Shown: piece after piece, positions 30,180 through 36,821 of the stretch
Layout: every line of letters starts with the position of its first letter
Numbering within the stretch: position 1 is the first letter of the stretch
Origin: a virus
Virus record (IMG/VR): IMGVR_UViG_3300047462_000130
Span: 1 to 38,947 of that record
Length of the DNA: 38,947 nt
Strand: one strand, 5' to 3'
Made by a program: the position numbers and the translations under genes
The notes under the pieces: generated by a model
Told to the model about the DNA's origin: nothing
Seen by the model: the letters and a program-made list of their open reading frames with translations, nothing else
Databases searched by the model: none

Positions 30180-30398
30180 TCAGGTCGTTGCAGCTTTTGC
30201 CGGTTTCGTCTCGCCCGACGCGGCTTTTCTTGCAGCCGGAGGGTCTTTCGTCTCATCGGCGGCCGCTTTCGTGTCTTCCGACTCGACCGGCACCCACTCC
30301 GGCGTCGCGTCGGTGATGTTCGGGTGCGGCTCGTGCAGCTGGTGCAGGATTCCGTCGATGAACTTCAGGTGGTGGGTCTTCAAAAATCCGTCTTTCAT
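30180..30398 (-). CDS. Small protein with disordered tail
   Basis: A 72-residue protein from ATG at 30398 with GGAGTG seven bases upstream: MKDGFLKTHHLKFIDGILHQ, then PNITDATPEWVPVESEDTKA and an Ala/Lys/Glu/Thr-rich, low-complexity tail. It looks like a small accessory of the head module. The function is unknown. Confidence 0.6.
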   Translation of the reverse strand: MKDGFLKTHHLKFIDGILHQLHEPHPNITDATPEWVPVESEDTKAAADETKDPPAARKAASGETKPAKAATT

Positions 30399-30402
30399 GG
30401 GG

Positions 30403-30627
30403 TCACTCCGGGTAGCCTTCGGGGGGAACAAAGCCCGGCCGGCGGTAGATGCCGGTCGTGCCGATGTCGGTGGAGTCGAACTTGCGGGCCCCGCCGCCGA
30501 ACACGTAGACGCCGTGGTCCGGAGCGTTGAACGCCGCGCCCCACTCGCGCTCGACCATCTTTTGCAGACTGAACGTGCGGGTGGTGACCTGGCGGCCGAG
30601 AGTGGGAGAAAGTGGGGGCAGCGGCAT
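30403..30627 (-). CDS. Small unknown protein
   Basis: A 74-residue protein from ATG at 30627, chosen for GAGGGA upstream. MPLPPLSPTLGRQVTTRTFS, then KMVEREWGAAFNAPDHGVYV and a Gly/Pro-rich end with YRRPGFVPPEGYPE. Four bases separate it from the next start. No family is recognised. Confidence 0.6.
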   Translation of the reverse strand: MPLPPLSPTLGRQVTTRTFSLQKMVEREWGAAFNAPDHGVYVFGGGARKFDSTDIGTTGIYRRPGFVPPEGYPE

Positions 30628-30631
30628 CGTT

Positions 30632-30802
30632 TTATCCCTCGTCGGGCTCCAGATCGTACATGAACTGACGTTCTGCGTGCTGATCACGCAGTTCACGGTT
30701 CTCCGTCAGCAGCCGCTGCAGGTTGGCGCCGGTGGTGCGATCGCACTTCTGCTGCACCGCCGCCAGCAGGCGATCGATCTCGGCATCGGTCAGGTGGCTC
30801 AT
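30632..30802 (-). CDS. Small coiled-coil protein after terminase
   Basis: A 56-residue protein found by direct reading: MSHLTDAEIDRLLAAVQQKC, then LQRLLTENRELRDQHAERQF and MYDLEPDEG. Its ATG at 30802 overlaps the large terminase stop (ATGA), and its stop comes four bases before the next start. The heptads (LLTENREL) suggest a short coiled coil. Real gene on context; no function is known. Confidence 0.7.
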   Translation of the reverse strand: MSHLTDAEIDRLLAAVQQKCDRTTGANLQRLLTENRELRDQHAERQFMYDLEPDEG

Positions 30803-32319
30803 ACGATGTCCGGCTCAAGCGACTGTTGGTCAATGGCTTCCGGGGCTATCGGGTTGGCATCGTAGATGCGCGAGAGCGCGTCCACAAGGTCTTTGCGGCC
30901 GCCGAAGGGGTAAAGCGAGAGCTGGATCCGCAGCCGTTCGGCCACATCGTAGATCCGCCGCTCCTCGTCCACGCGCCGAATCGGCTGCGCCACCCGGTAC
31001 TCATAGCCGGCCCCGATCATGCTCCGCTGCAGGCGCGTCAGGCGCTCCTCATCGGTGGGATACGGCAGGTACAGCCGGTGTCCTTTGATGTCGGGCACCA
31101 GGCGTTGCACGCGGTCGTCCTTGCCGACCTCGCCCGCCTCCGGCCACTCCAACTCGATGATCTCGAAATGGTTCGCCTCGAGGCGCTGGCGCTCGTAGAA
31201 GTAATCCAAATCCGCGCGCGCGCCGAAGGACTCGTAACCGCAGATGATCCCCACCACCCCGGGAGCGCGCTCCCACTTGTCCTTGAGCTCGGAGAACTTC
31301 TCCCAGCGCTCCATCAGGTCCATCTTGTGATCGTAGCCATCGAGCAGGTACTTGTTGCCCGCGGCGTCGATGCCGAGCACCACCATGGCGGTGTTGGCGG
31401 AGGTCTTTTTCTTGCTGCGGGCCGGGTCGCACAGCAGGTAGCACTGAATGGTGCGGGGTCGCACCTCGTACACCTGCAGGTCGGTGGTGTTGAACATGCG
31501 CTGGCTGCCGGCCAGCGGGTTCAGCAGCATCTGGCAGGCCAGGGTGCTGTCCAGCATCTCGATCTTCTTTTTCGCCCACGCCTTGCGCGACAGCAGCACC
31601 GGCCGCCCGTCCTTCTGGCCGTTGTGCGTCGCCGGGTAGATCCGCGGCAGCGCCGCCTTGCGGTCCATGATCTCCTGGTACGTGTCGGCGAAATGGTAGC
31701 GGGTGCCGACCACCCACACCCGCCCCTCCGCGGTCCCTAAGTTCGAGCTCATCGACCAGCCCTCGGTGGTCTTGATGATCTGGTCGGGGGTGTTGACGGA
31801 GGCCGGCACCACTACGTCCTCGTAGATGCGCAGCATGAAGTGCGCGCCGATCGGCGTGCCGTCGATCAGGCCCCACGCCTCGAGCGTGCCCTCCTTGGGG
31901 TTGCCGCGGCGCTTGACCACCAGGCCCTTCTGCACGCTCCAGCGCTCCGGCGTCTCGCCATCGGCGTACAGGATGTCGGGGAAGGCGGCGCGCAGCAGGG
32001 CGTTGCGCTCGAGCTCGAGCTTGATCTGCGTGACGAACTTCTCGGCGATCGCCTTGGTGTGGCTGAAAATCGCGGTGGTCAGCTCGCAGTTGCGCAGGAT
32101 CTCCTGGATGCAGCCGGCGAAGGTGATGATGGTCGACTTGTAGTGATCGCGGGCCCACAGATCGATGTGCCCGTCCGGGTCGTTCTCGACCTCGCGGCAG
32201 CGGCGGTAGATCCAGGGGTGCAGGCAGTCGGTGCGGCCGAACACACGCACCAGCAGGTAGAAACGGTCAGCGAGGCTCAGCGTCCTCACTGCTGTCAGGT
32301 CCGTCCCCCCGTGGTCCAT
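30799..32319 (-). CDS. terL: Terminase large subunit
   Basis: A 506-residue packaging motor from ATG at 32319, 53 bases inside the small-subunit gene. Residues 46-63 hold ENDPDGHIDLWARDHYKST, the degenerate Walker A (ARDHYKST) of BPP-1-like terminases. MLRIYEDVVV may be Walker B. The nuclease domain shows CYLLCDPARSKKKTSANTA, ICGYESFGARAD and GGRKDLVDALSR, with Asp residues for metal. The frame stays open to 32460, but the N-terminus from MDHGG fits the family better. It cuts and pumps concatemeric DNA, probably by headful, given circular permutation. Confidence 0.9.
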   Translation of the reverse strand: MDHGGTDLTAVRTLSLADRFYLLVRVFGRTDCLHPWIYRRCREVENDPDGHIDLWARDHYKSTIITFAGCIQEILRNCELTTAIFSHTKAIAEKFVTQIKLELERNALLRAAFPDILYADGETPERWSVQKGLVVKRRGNPKEGTLEAWGLIDGTPIGAHFMLRIYEDVVVPASVNTPDQIIKTTEGWSMSSNLGTAEGRVWVVGTRYHFADTYQEIMDRKAALPRIYPATHNGQKDGRPVLLSRKAWAKKKIEMLDSTLACQMLLNPLAGSQRMFNTTDLQVYEVRPRTIQCYLLCDPARSKKKTSANTAMVVLGIDAAGNKYLLDGYDHKMDLMERWEKFSELKDKWERAPGVVGIICGYESFGARADLDYFYERQRLEANHFEIIELEWPEAGEVGKDDRVQRLVPDIKGHRLYLPYPTDEERLTRLQRSMIGAGYEYRVAQPIRRVDEERRIYDVAERLRIQLSLYPFGGRKDLVDALSRIYDANPIAPEAIDQQSLEPDIV

Positions 32320-32725
32320 CTCGACCCAGGTCTTTATCAGGGCGGGGATCGGCACGATCGGCAGCAATTCTCTTGAGGCGGTCGTAGTAGGCGCCCAAGA
32401 GTTCGGGCTCGGCGGCGACGGCGATGCCAACGGGCTTGCCGCCGGGTCCGGCAATCTCATGGCTCACCGTCTCGCGCCAGCCCATCTGCGTGGCGGTCCA
32501 CCACTTGACCATCGAGGGCACGCCTTTGCGCGCCTCGGCGAAGGCCACGCCGGCGACCGTGAAGCACGCCTTGGCCTTGCCCATATCGAGCTGCACGCGG
32601 TAGCGCTTCCTCAAGGTTTTCACGGACTTGACCCCGATCAGCACCGCAATCATCTCGTGCGGCATGCCGATCCCCGAGGCGTTCTCGACGGTCTTGCGGC
32701 TCTCCTCGGTGACCTGGTGTGTCAC
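32267..32725 (-). CDS. terS: Terminase small subunit
   Basis: A 152-residue protein directly before and overlapping the large subunit. MTHQVTEESRKTVENASGIG, then a helix-turn-helix-like PHEMIAVLIGVKSVKTLRKR, a central helix and a charged Pro/Asp-rich tail (DPRPDKDLGRDGPRGDGPDS). Small terminases bind the packaging site and regulate the motor. The identification relies on position, size and the N-terminal DNA-binding pattern. Confidence 0.75.
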   Translation of the reverse strand: MTHQVTEESRKTVENASGIGMPHEMIAVLIGVKSVKTLRKRYRVQLDMGKAKACFTVAGVAFAEARKGVPSMVKWWTATQMGWRETVSHEIAGPGGKPVGIAVAAEPELLGAYYDRLKRIAADRADPRPDKDLGRDGPRGDGPDSSEDAEPR

Positions 32726-33219
32726 GCGCCCTCATGGGTATGGGTACTTTTGGTCGCCTCCGCAAAGGTCAGGTCGCTCACGTGCTTCGCCTTTTTGCCC
32801 GTGTAGTCCTGCCACCGCTCGATGATCACGTCCGCGTAGTGCGGGTCTAACTCCATGATGCGGCAGCGCCGGTTCAGCTTCTCCGCCGTGATGAGGGTGG
32901 TGCCGGAACCGCCGAAGGGGTCGAACACGAGATCGGTCTCCTGCGAGCTCGCCCCCATCATGCGCTCGACCAGCGCCACCGGCTTCATGGTCGGGTGCAT
33001 CTCGCTTTTGGACGGCCGCGGCTCGCGCAGCACCGTGGAGCGCTGCGCGGCGATGGCCTTCTTGAGCAGCGCACGGCATTCGTCCGCTTTGAGCTTATCG
33101 ACGTTCACATCGTCATCGATCACCGTGGTCTGGGTGTAGTCGCCGGCGAAGTAGTGCCCGGCGCCTTCCTTCCAGCCGTACAGGATCGGCTCGTGCTGCC
33201 AGTTGTAGTCCTGGCGGCC
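32722..33219 (-). pseudogene. C-terminal remnant of DNA methyltransferase
   Basis: About 165 codons. From 33219 the frame gives GRQDYNWQHEPILYGWKEGA, HYFAGDYTQTT, then MHPTMKPVALVERMM and LVFDPFGGSGTTLITAEKLN, ELDPHYADVIIERWQDYTG. This is the second half of a beta-class adenine/cytosine-N4 methyltransferase, with the SAM motif FGGSGTT at the C-terminal side. The first half, with the catalytic (D/S/N)PP(Y/W), is missing upstream; in its place is a coiled-coil frame in another phase. ATG at 33123 could start a 133-residue fragment, but without the catalytic motif it should not methylate. Confidence 0.8.
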
Positions 33220-33314
33220 TTTTTCTCCAACGACTCGAGCCGCTCCTTGAGCAGCACGTTCTCATCCCACAGCTGTTTGTACGTGATCTTCGGGACAGTC
33301 TTTTTCTTGGTCAT
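33120..33314 (-). CDS. Chimeric coiled-coil ORF joined to methyltransferase
   Basis: A 64-residue frame, MTKKKTVPKITYKQLWDENV, LLKERLESLEKKAA, then Thr/Arg/Ser-rich out-of-phase reading of the methyltransferase DNA. The first 34 codons look like a real coiled-coil start. At 33220-33224 the minus strand has GAAAAAG: a -1 slip there would join LESLEKK directly to GRQDYNWQHEP of the methyltransferase. Either a deletion fused two genes out of frame, one A is missing from the assembly, or a programmed slip makes the fusion. No strong ribosome site is visible. Confidence 0.5.
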   Translation of the reverse strand: MTKKKTVPKITYKQLWDENVLLKERLESLEKKAARTTTGSTSRSCTAGRKAPGTTSPATTPRPR

Positions 33315-33482
33315 CGATGCTCGCGGGCCCCTGATCGGGGAAATTCGCGGTGGTTTTAGGTCTATCGGCGGCAGAGCCCAAGGCTTCGTTGAAGTCCCTC
33401 GAGGCTCGTTGCCGAGCCCCGAGGGGAAATTCAACGCCTGGGATGCAGCCTCTGGTGCTGCGGCGTTGAATGTGAGGTGCGG
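33315..33482 (-). ncRNA. Structured intergenic RNA with alternative stems
   Basis: The only sizeable gap inside the leftward operon. In the leftward RNA, TTCAACGCC (33470-33462) can pair with GGCGTTGAA (33438-33430), with an inner GCAGC/GCTGC stem. Alternatively TTGAA at the same place pairs with the later TTCAACG (33393-33387), enclosing CCCTCG/CGAGGG and GGCTCG-GCAA-CGAGCC, a stem capped by a GNRA tetraloop. The two folds share one strand, as in attenuators and riboswitches. No U tract follows. It lies before the terminase genes, so it might control entry into the packaging and head genes, or be a remnant of a mobile RNA. Confidence 0.6.
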
Positions 33483-33707
33483 CTAATCAAGCTGGGCCCG
33501 GTAGCCGTTGTAGGCGGTGCGCTGGGCGTAGGCATCGCGCTTGGTGTACATGGCGAGGCGGTTCGGCATGTCGCTGTTGCCGCGGTGTTCGATGGTGGCG
33601 TCCAGGTCGTAGTCCCCGGTCAGGTTCGGCACGTCGTGCCAGTCCTTCGGTGCGCACGTGGTGTGGCAGCCGCGGTGACCCATCGCCGTCATTTCGGTTT
33701 TCGTCAT
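33483..33707 (-). CDS. Small unknown protein
   Basis: A 74-residue protein, MTKTEMTAMGHRGCHTTCAP at the start and a conserved-looking Asp/Tyr/Arg-rich middle (VPNLTGDYDLDATIEHRGNS), ending in Tyr/Arg-rich sequence (YTKRDAYAQRTAYNGYRAQL). It overlaps the adenylyltransferase gene by four bases. No family is recognised. It is the last gene before the structured gap. Confidence 0.6.
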   Translation of the reverse strand: MTKTEMTAMGHRGCHTTCAPKDWHDVPNLTGDYDLDATIEHRGNSDMPNRLAMYTKRDAYAQRTAYNGYRAQLD

Positions 33708-34171
33708 GGTGGCGCAGTTTTATGCTCTGCGGGCTCTTTTTGCAAGCCGGAACGCTCGATTTCTGTACTGGTCGAATATCCAGGCAGGCGTGGGATGTAC
33801 ACGATCGGGATCACTTCGAAGCCGTGTCCTTCGGTCTTCCAGCCGATCTTGCGGAACCCTAAGCGGCTGTCCCCGGTCCTGTCCACCGGCCGGTACTCCT
33901 CGCCCTGGAACACCACCTGCGGGCGCATCTCAAGCACCAGTTTGTCCCAGCGGCCCTCGAACGGGATGACCGCGGAGGCAATGGTGCGCACGAACTTCAT
34001 GCGCCTCCCCCAGGTCCAGATCGGCCGGCCGGCGCCCTTCACCTCGGCGCAATAGCGGTCGGAATTGAGGGCCACGACCAGGTAGTCGCAGCCTTTCAGG
34101 CACTGCCGCAGGTAATGATCGTGGCCTGGGTGGAAGACGTCAAAGCAGCCGTTGGCGAAGCCGATCCTCAC
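33704..34171 (-). CDS. Heptose-1-phosphate adenylyltransferase-like (HldE C-terminal half)
   Basis: A 155-residue nucleotidyltransferase. Its start MRIGFANGCFDVFHPGHDHY carries the HxGH motif (HPGH at 14-17), followed by LVVALNSDRY and VKGAGRPI, matching the E. coli HldE C-terminal domain (TNGVFDILHAGHVSYL, VAVNSD, LKGDSRPV). Near the end, PGYSTSTEIER parallels GCSTTNIIKK. HldE-C turns heptose-1-phosphate and ATP into ADP-heptose. GTG at 34171 makes a GTGA overlap. It lies four genes after a kinase like the other half of HldE. A glycerol-3-phosphate or other cytidylyltransferase role is possible. Confidence 0.8.
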   Translation of the reverse strand: MRIGFANGCFDVFHPGHDHYLRQCLKGCDYLVVALNSDRYCAEVKGAGRPIWTWGRRMKFVRTIASAVIPFEGRWDKLVLEMRPQVVFQGEEYRPVDRTGDSRLGFRKIGWKTEGHGFEVIPIVYIPRLPGYSTSTEIERSGLQKEPAEHKTAPP

Positions 34172-34395
34172 GCCGCCGGGTCCGCCTTGGGGGTGTTCGT
34201 TGACACCAGTGTCAGGGGTGACACCGACGCCTTTTCCTTCGGCTCGACCAGGATCTGCATCCAGCCGATGCTGTTTTGGAACTCGGCAATGACCTGATCG
34301 CGCTTCGAGAAGCGATGCACGCCCGACACCTGGTCGTGCTGGTCGCACTCGACCTCTACCACGTGCATCGGGGTCAGGAACACGTGGAACTTCAC
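34168..34395 (-). CDS. Small unknown protein, source of the 51-bp repeat
   Basis: A 75-residue protein from GTG at 34395: MKFHVFLTPMHVVEVECDQH, then VHRFSKRDQVIAEFQNSIGW and a polar tail. Its first codons are copied at 26709-26759. It lies between a coiled-coil gene and the adenylyltransferase gene and overlaps both. No family is recognised. Confidence 0.65.
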   Translation of the reverse strand: MKFHVFLTPMHVVEVECDQHDQVSGVHRFSKRDQVIAEFQNSIGWMQILVEPKEKASVSPLTLVSTNTPKADPAA

Positions 34396-34410
34396 AGCCC
34401 CGCGTCCCCG
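34360..34410. repeat. Source copy of the 51-bp repeat
   Basis: Identical to 26709-26759. Here it is embedded in two intact overlapping genes, so this is the probable donor and 26709-26759 the scar. Confidence 0.9.
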
Positions 34411-35060
34411 GTGCAGAGGTTGATGATGTCCTCGAGCGCCTTGGTCTCGCCGCCGGTGCCCCAGGCGGGCCTGGCAATCGCCAGAATCCGGTCGAGGTGA
34501 CCCTGCAGCTTCTCGACGCGTGCGTTCTGCATCAGCGCTTCATCGACGGTCGCATCGCCTCTGTCGACCAGCGCCACTCCCTCGCGGGCGAGATCCTGGT
34601 AGCTCGGCCGGTCAGGCGCAATGCCCATGCGATCGAGCGGCGTCTCGCCGGCGCCGTCGCGCAGGTGCGGGTTCACGCCGCGGGATTTCAGCAGCAGCTC
34701 GATCTGAGCCTCGAGGTGGTGCACCAGCTTCTGCATGGAGCCGACCATGTCTTCGGATCTGGCGCCCAGGTTGTAGCGCAAGTACTTCAGCTCCTCCTTC
34801 ACCGGCACGATCGCCTGTTCGCGGAACTCGCCCAGGGCGGTGTTCAGGTGATGGATGTTGTCGCGGAACTGGCGGAAATCCGCGGCGATGGACCCGACAT
34901 CGCTCTGCAGGCGCGAGAGCGCGGTGGAGGCCATGAACTCGCCGAGCATGCGCTGCATGATCTGAGTCTCTGAGGCCGGCATCGGGACGTTGGCCACCTT
35001 CATGGCGCTGTCGACGATCTCGCCCACCGTAACCTGCTGTTTGGGCTTGCGTTTGAACAT
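34392..35060 (-). CDS. Coiled-coil protein of unknown function
   Basis: A 222-residue helical protein: MFKRKPKQQVTVGEIVDSAM, helices with LSRLQSDVGSIAADFRQFRD and LKYLRYNLGARSEDMVGSMQ, then a less helical end with VNPHLRDGAGETPLDRMGIA. No membrane segment. It lies between the two heptose genes and may be unrelated to them. AGGGAAG lies upstream of ATG at 35060. Confidence 0.65.
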   Translation of the reverse strand: MFKRKPKQQVTVGEIVDSAMKVANVPMPASETQIMQRMLGEFMASTALSRLQSDVGSIAADFRQFRDNIHHLNTALGEFREQAIVPVKEELKYLRYNLGARSEDMVGSMQKLVHHLEAQIELLLKSRGVNPHLRDGAGETPLDRMGIAPDRPSYQDLAREGVALVDRGDATVDEALMQNARVEKLQGHLDRILAIARPAWGTGGETKALEDIINLCTGDAGL

Positions 35061-35061
35061 C

Positions 35062-35136
35062 CTACTTCCCTCGGTTTTTGCGCCGGTAGGCGCCGTTGTG
35101 GATCAGGCGCTCGTGGCCCCAGGACTTCTCGATCAC
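35062..35136 (-). CDS. Very small basic peptide gene
   Basis: A 24-residue frame from GTG at 35136, which overlaps the kinase stop (GTGA): MIEKSWGHERLIHNGAYRRK and NRGK, ending two bases before the next start. The coupling and exact fit between genes support it, but a peptide this short needs proteomic evidence. Confidence 0.4.
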   Translation of the reverse strand: MIEKSWGHERLIHNGAYRRKNRGK

Positions 35137-35951
35137 GGCAGCCGGTCCCGCAAGACCGCCAGCGGGCAGGTGGTGGTGCCGACCTCACCGACCACGTAGC
35201 CCGCGGCAATATTGGCGAGCTCGCAGCCCTGCTCCAGGGTGCCCTTGGCGGCAAGCGTCGCGGCAATCAGCGCGGTCACGGTGTCGCCGGCGCCCGTGAC
35301 ATCGAACACGTGCTGGGCCTGTGCCGGGAAGTGCTGACGAGTCGATTCCGGCACCCCACACAGATGCAGGTATAGCCCGTCCGGACCGGCCTTGTGCACG
35401 ATGCGTCCCATTTTTGACACAGTGTAGTTGTGCCCGTGCAGCTCGGAGCTGTTCGGGGTGATGACATCGCAACCCTGGTACTTGGCCCAGTCCAGGCCCT
35501 TCGGGTCCACCACGATCGGCACGGCGGCCGCGTTGAAGGCGGCGATCTGTTCCGCCAGGCGCGGCCCGAGCACCGCGCCCTTGTTGTAGTCGGAGATCAC
35601 CAGCGCATGCCACTCGCGCGGCCGGCCGGCGCTGCTCCAGTCCGCCGCGACGTTCACGTCCTTGTCGACCCGGAACAGCTGCTGATGCCCGACCAGGTAG
35701 CGGTGCTTCTCGCTCCAGATGTCACACGGCGGAAACGTGTTGCCGGTGCGGATGCCGAGAGCGCGCAGTTGTTGCACCACATTGGCCGCACCACCCGGCC
35801 GCCGCGACACGCTGTCCTCGAGGAACACCGGCACCGGCGCTTCCGGGCTCAAGCGGTCGACGTGGCCGAAGTGGTAGACGTCGGCCATCGGGTCGCCGGC
35901 GACCAGAATCGAGAGCTCGGCGAAGGACTCGATAATCTCGCGCAGCTCCAT
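35133..35951 (-). CDS. Heptose-7-phosphate kinase-like (HldE N-terminal half)
   Basis: A 272-residue PfkB-type sugar kinase. Matches to the E. coli HldE kinase half: RLSPEAPVPV (33-42), RPGGAANV (51-58), QQLFRVD (90-96), LVISDYNKGA (117-126), VDPKG (148-152), TPNSSE (165-170), DVTGAGDTV (217-225) with catalytic Asp223, and AATLAAKGTLEQGCE. HldE-N phosphorylates heptose-7-phosphate at C1, the first activated step toward ADP-heptose. It is about 45 residues shorter than the E. coli domain; the gap is around 171-200. ATG at 35951 follows the previous stop with one base shared; an ATG six codons upstream is possible. Confidence 0.85.
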   Translation of the reverse strand: MELREIIESFAELSILVAGDPMADVYHFGHVDRLSPEAPVPVFLEDSVSRRPGGAANVVQQLRALGIRTGNTFPPCDIWSEKHRYLVGHQQLFRVDKDVNVAADWSSAGRPREWHALVISDYNKGAVLGPRLAEQIAAFNAAAVPIVVDPKGLDWAKYQGCDVITPNSSELHGHNYTVSKMGRIVHKAGPDGLYLHLCGVPESTRQHFPAQAQHVFDVTGAGDTVTALIAATLAAKGTLEQGCELANIAAGYVVGEVGTTTCPLAVLRDRLP

Positions 35952-36175
35952 CAACCGATCACCCGCCACGCCTCACGCAGCGCATGCACGGCGTAGAGCA
36001 CCAAGGCGAGGGTGCCGATGCCGACCAGAATCAGCAGCGACCAGAGCGCGATCTTGGTCCAGCGCACGGCGCCGCGATCGCGCCAGTTGCGCGAGGGCAT
36101 CGGTGGCGCGATGTACAAAAAATCGTACTCCTCGAGGCCGGTCTCGTCCTCGTGCTCCTGGCTGCGCGTGTTCAT
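35951..36175 (-). CDS. Small single-pass membrane protein
   Basis: A 74-residue protein from ATG at 36175 with GGGGA upstream. N-terminal acidic part (EHEDETGLEEYDFLYIAPPM), a basic stretch, then a membrane helix (ALWSLLILVGIGTLALVLYA) and a short C-terminus. It sits directly before the heptose kinase gene. It might anchor an enzyme or act in superinfection exclusion, but nothing in the sequence shows this. Confidence 0.65.
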   Translation of the reverse strand: MNTRSQEHEDETGLEEYDFLYIAPPMPSRNWRDRGAVRWTKIALWSLLILVGIGTLALVLYAVHALREAWRVIG

Positions 36176-36570
36176 TGCCAATCCCCTTTTTTGATGATCT
36201 GCACCTTGAAACCGTAGATCGCCTCGACCTGCTTGATCTTGTTGCGGCTGACCTGGGTCAGGTGGCCCTTGCAGTCCTCGACGATCACCGCGTCGCCGAA
36301 GCGCTCCCGCGCGATGGTGTAGTGCAGGTTCACCACCACGAAGTCGGCGCGCCAGATGATGCCCCCGGGCAGGTAAAAAGGCACCTGGCGCGTGAACCAC
36401 GCGATCGCCTTGATCTGCCACAGGTTGTGCCAGTACAGGTAGCGGCGGGCCTCGAGGCGGCTTTGGAACTTCCAGCCGTTCTCGATCGTGGTCTTGGCGC
36501 CCTTCACCTGGGCCCGGCCGGTCTTGAGACGGCGGAAGTCCGCCACCGACATGCGCTCGGTCGCGTTCAC
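36172..36570 (-). CDS. DUF1064-like phage nuclease
   Basis: A 132-residue protein with the DUF1064 pattern of restriction-endonuclease-like phage proteins: FQSRLEARRYLYWHNLWQIK, then VPFYLPGGIIWRADFVVV and VIVEDCKGHLTQ, with Glu, Asp and the Glu-Asp-x-Lys (EDCK) set making a PD-(D/E)XK-type centre. DUF1064 genes commonly occur in replication and recombination regions and may resolve junctions. GTG at 36570 by GTGA overlap. Confidence 0.75.
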   Translation of the reverse strand: MNATERMSVADFRRLKTGRAQVKGAKTTIENGWKFQSRLEARRYLYWHNLWQIKAIAWFTRQVPFYLPGGIIWRADFVVVNLHYTIARERFGDAVIVEDCKGHLTQVSRNKIKQVEAIYGFKVQIIKKGDWQ

Positions 36571-36821
36571 CGCTTACCCATCTCCGATTTGAACTTCGCC
36601 CAGACGTCCAGCATCTCCGCCGGTTTGATCCCTGGACGCAGGCAATTCTGAGTGAAAACGTAGCCCAGAAACATGATGATGAACGCCTCCGAGTGCTCGA
36701 TGCCCAGGATCTCGACGCAGTAGTCGGCGAGTTCCTGCTTGCACTCGGTGCACAGCGCTGGGCCGCCGCAGCGCGCCACCGCGCCGCTTTCGTTACGGCG
36801 CACCCAGCCGTGGCCGGCCAT
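36567..36821 (-). CDS. Small Cys-containing unknown protein
   Basis: An 84-residue protein, MAGHGWVRRNESGAVARCGG, then ALCTECKQELADYCVEILGI with a CxxC pair and a helical, hydrophobic C-terminal half. It may bind a metal through the Cys set. One base is shared with the preceding stop. No family is recognised. Confidence 0.6.
   Translation of the reverse strand: MAGHGWVRRNESGAVARCGGPALCTECKQELADYCVEILGIEHSEAFIIMFLGYVFTQNCLRPGIKPAEMLDVWAKFKSEMGKR

Noticed and set aside
33120-33434. Extension of the coiled-coil frame upstream to 33434 through the structured gap
   Set aside because: The upstream start would be TTG inside a base-paired region and the peptide is Pro/Arg-rich; the RNA structure explains the sequence better.
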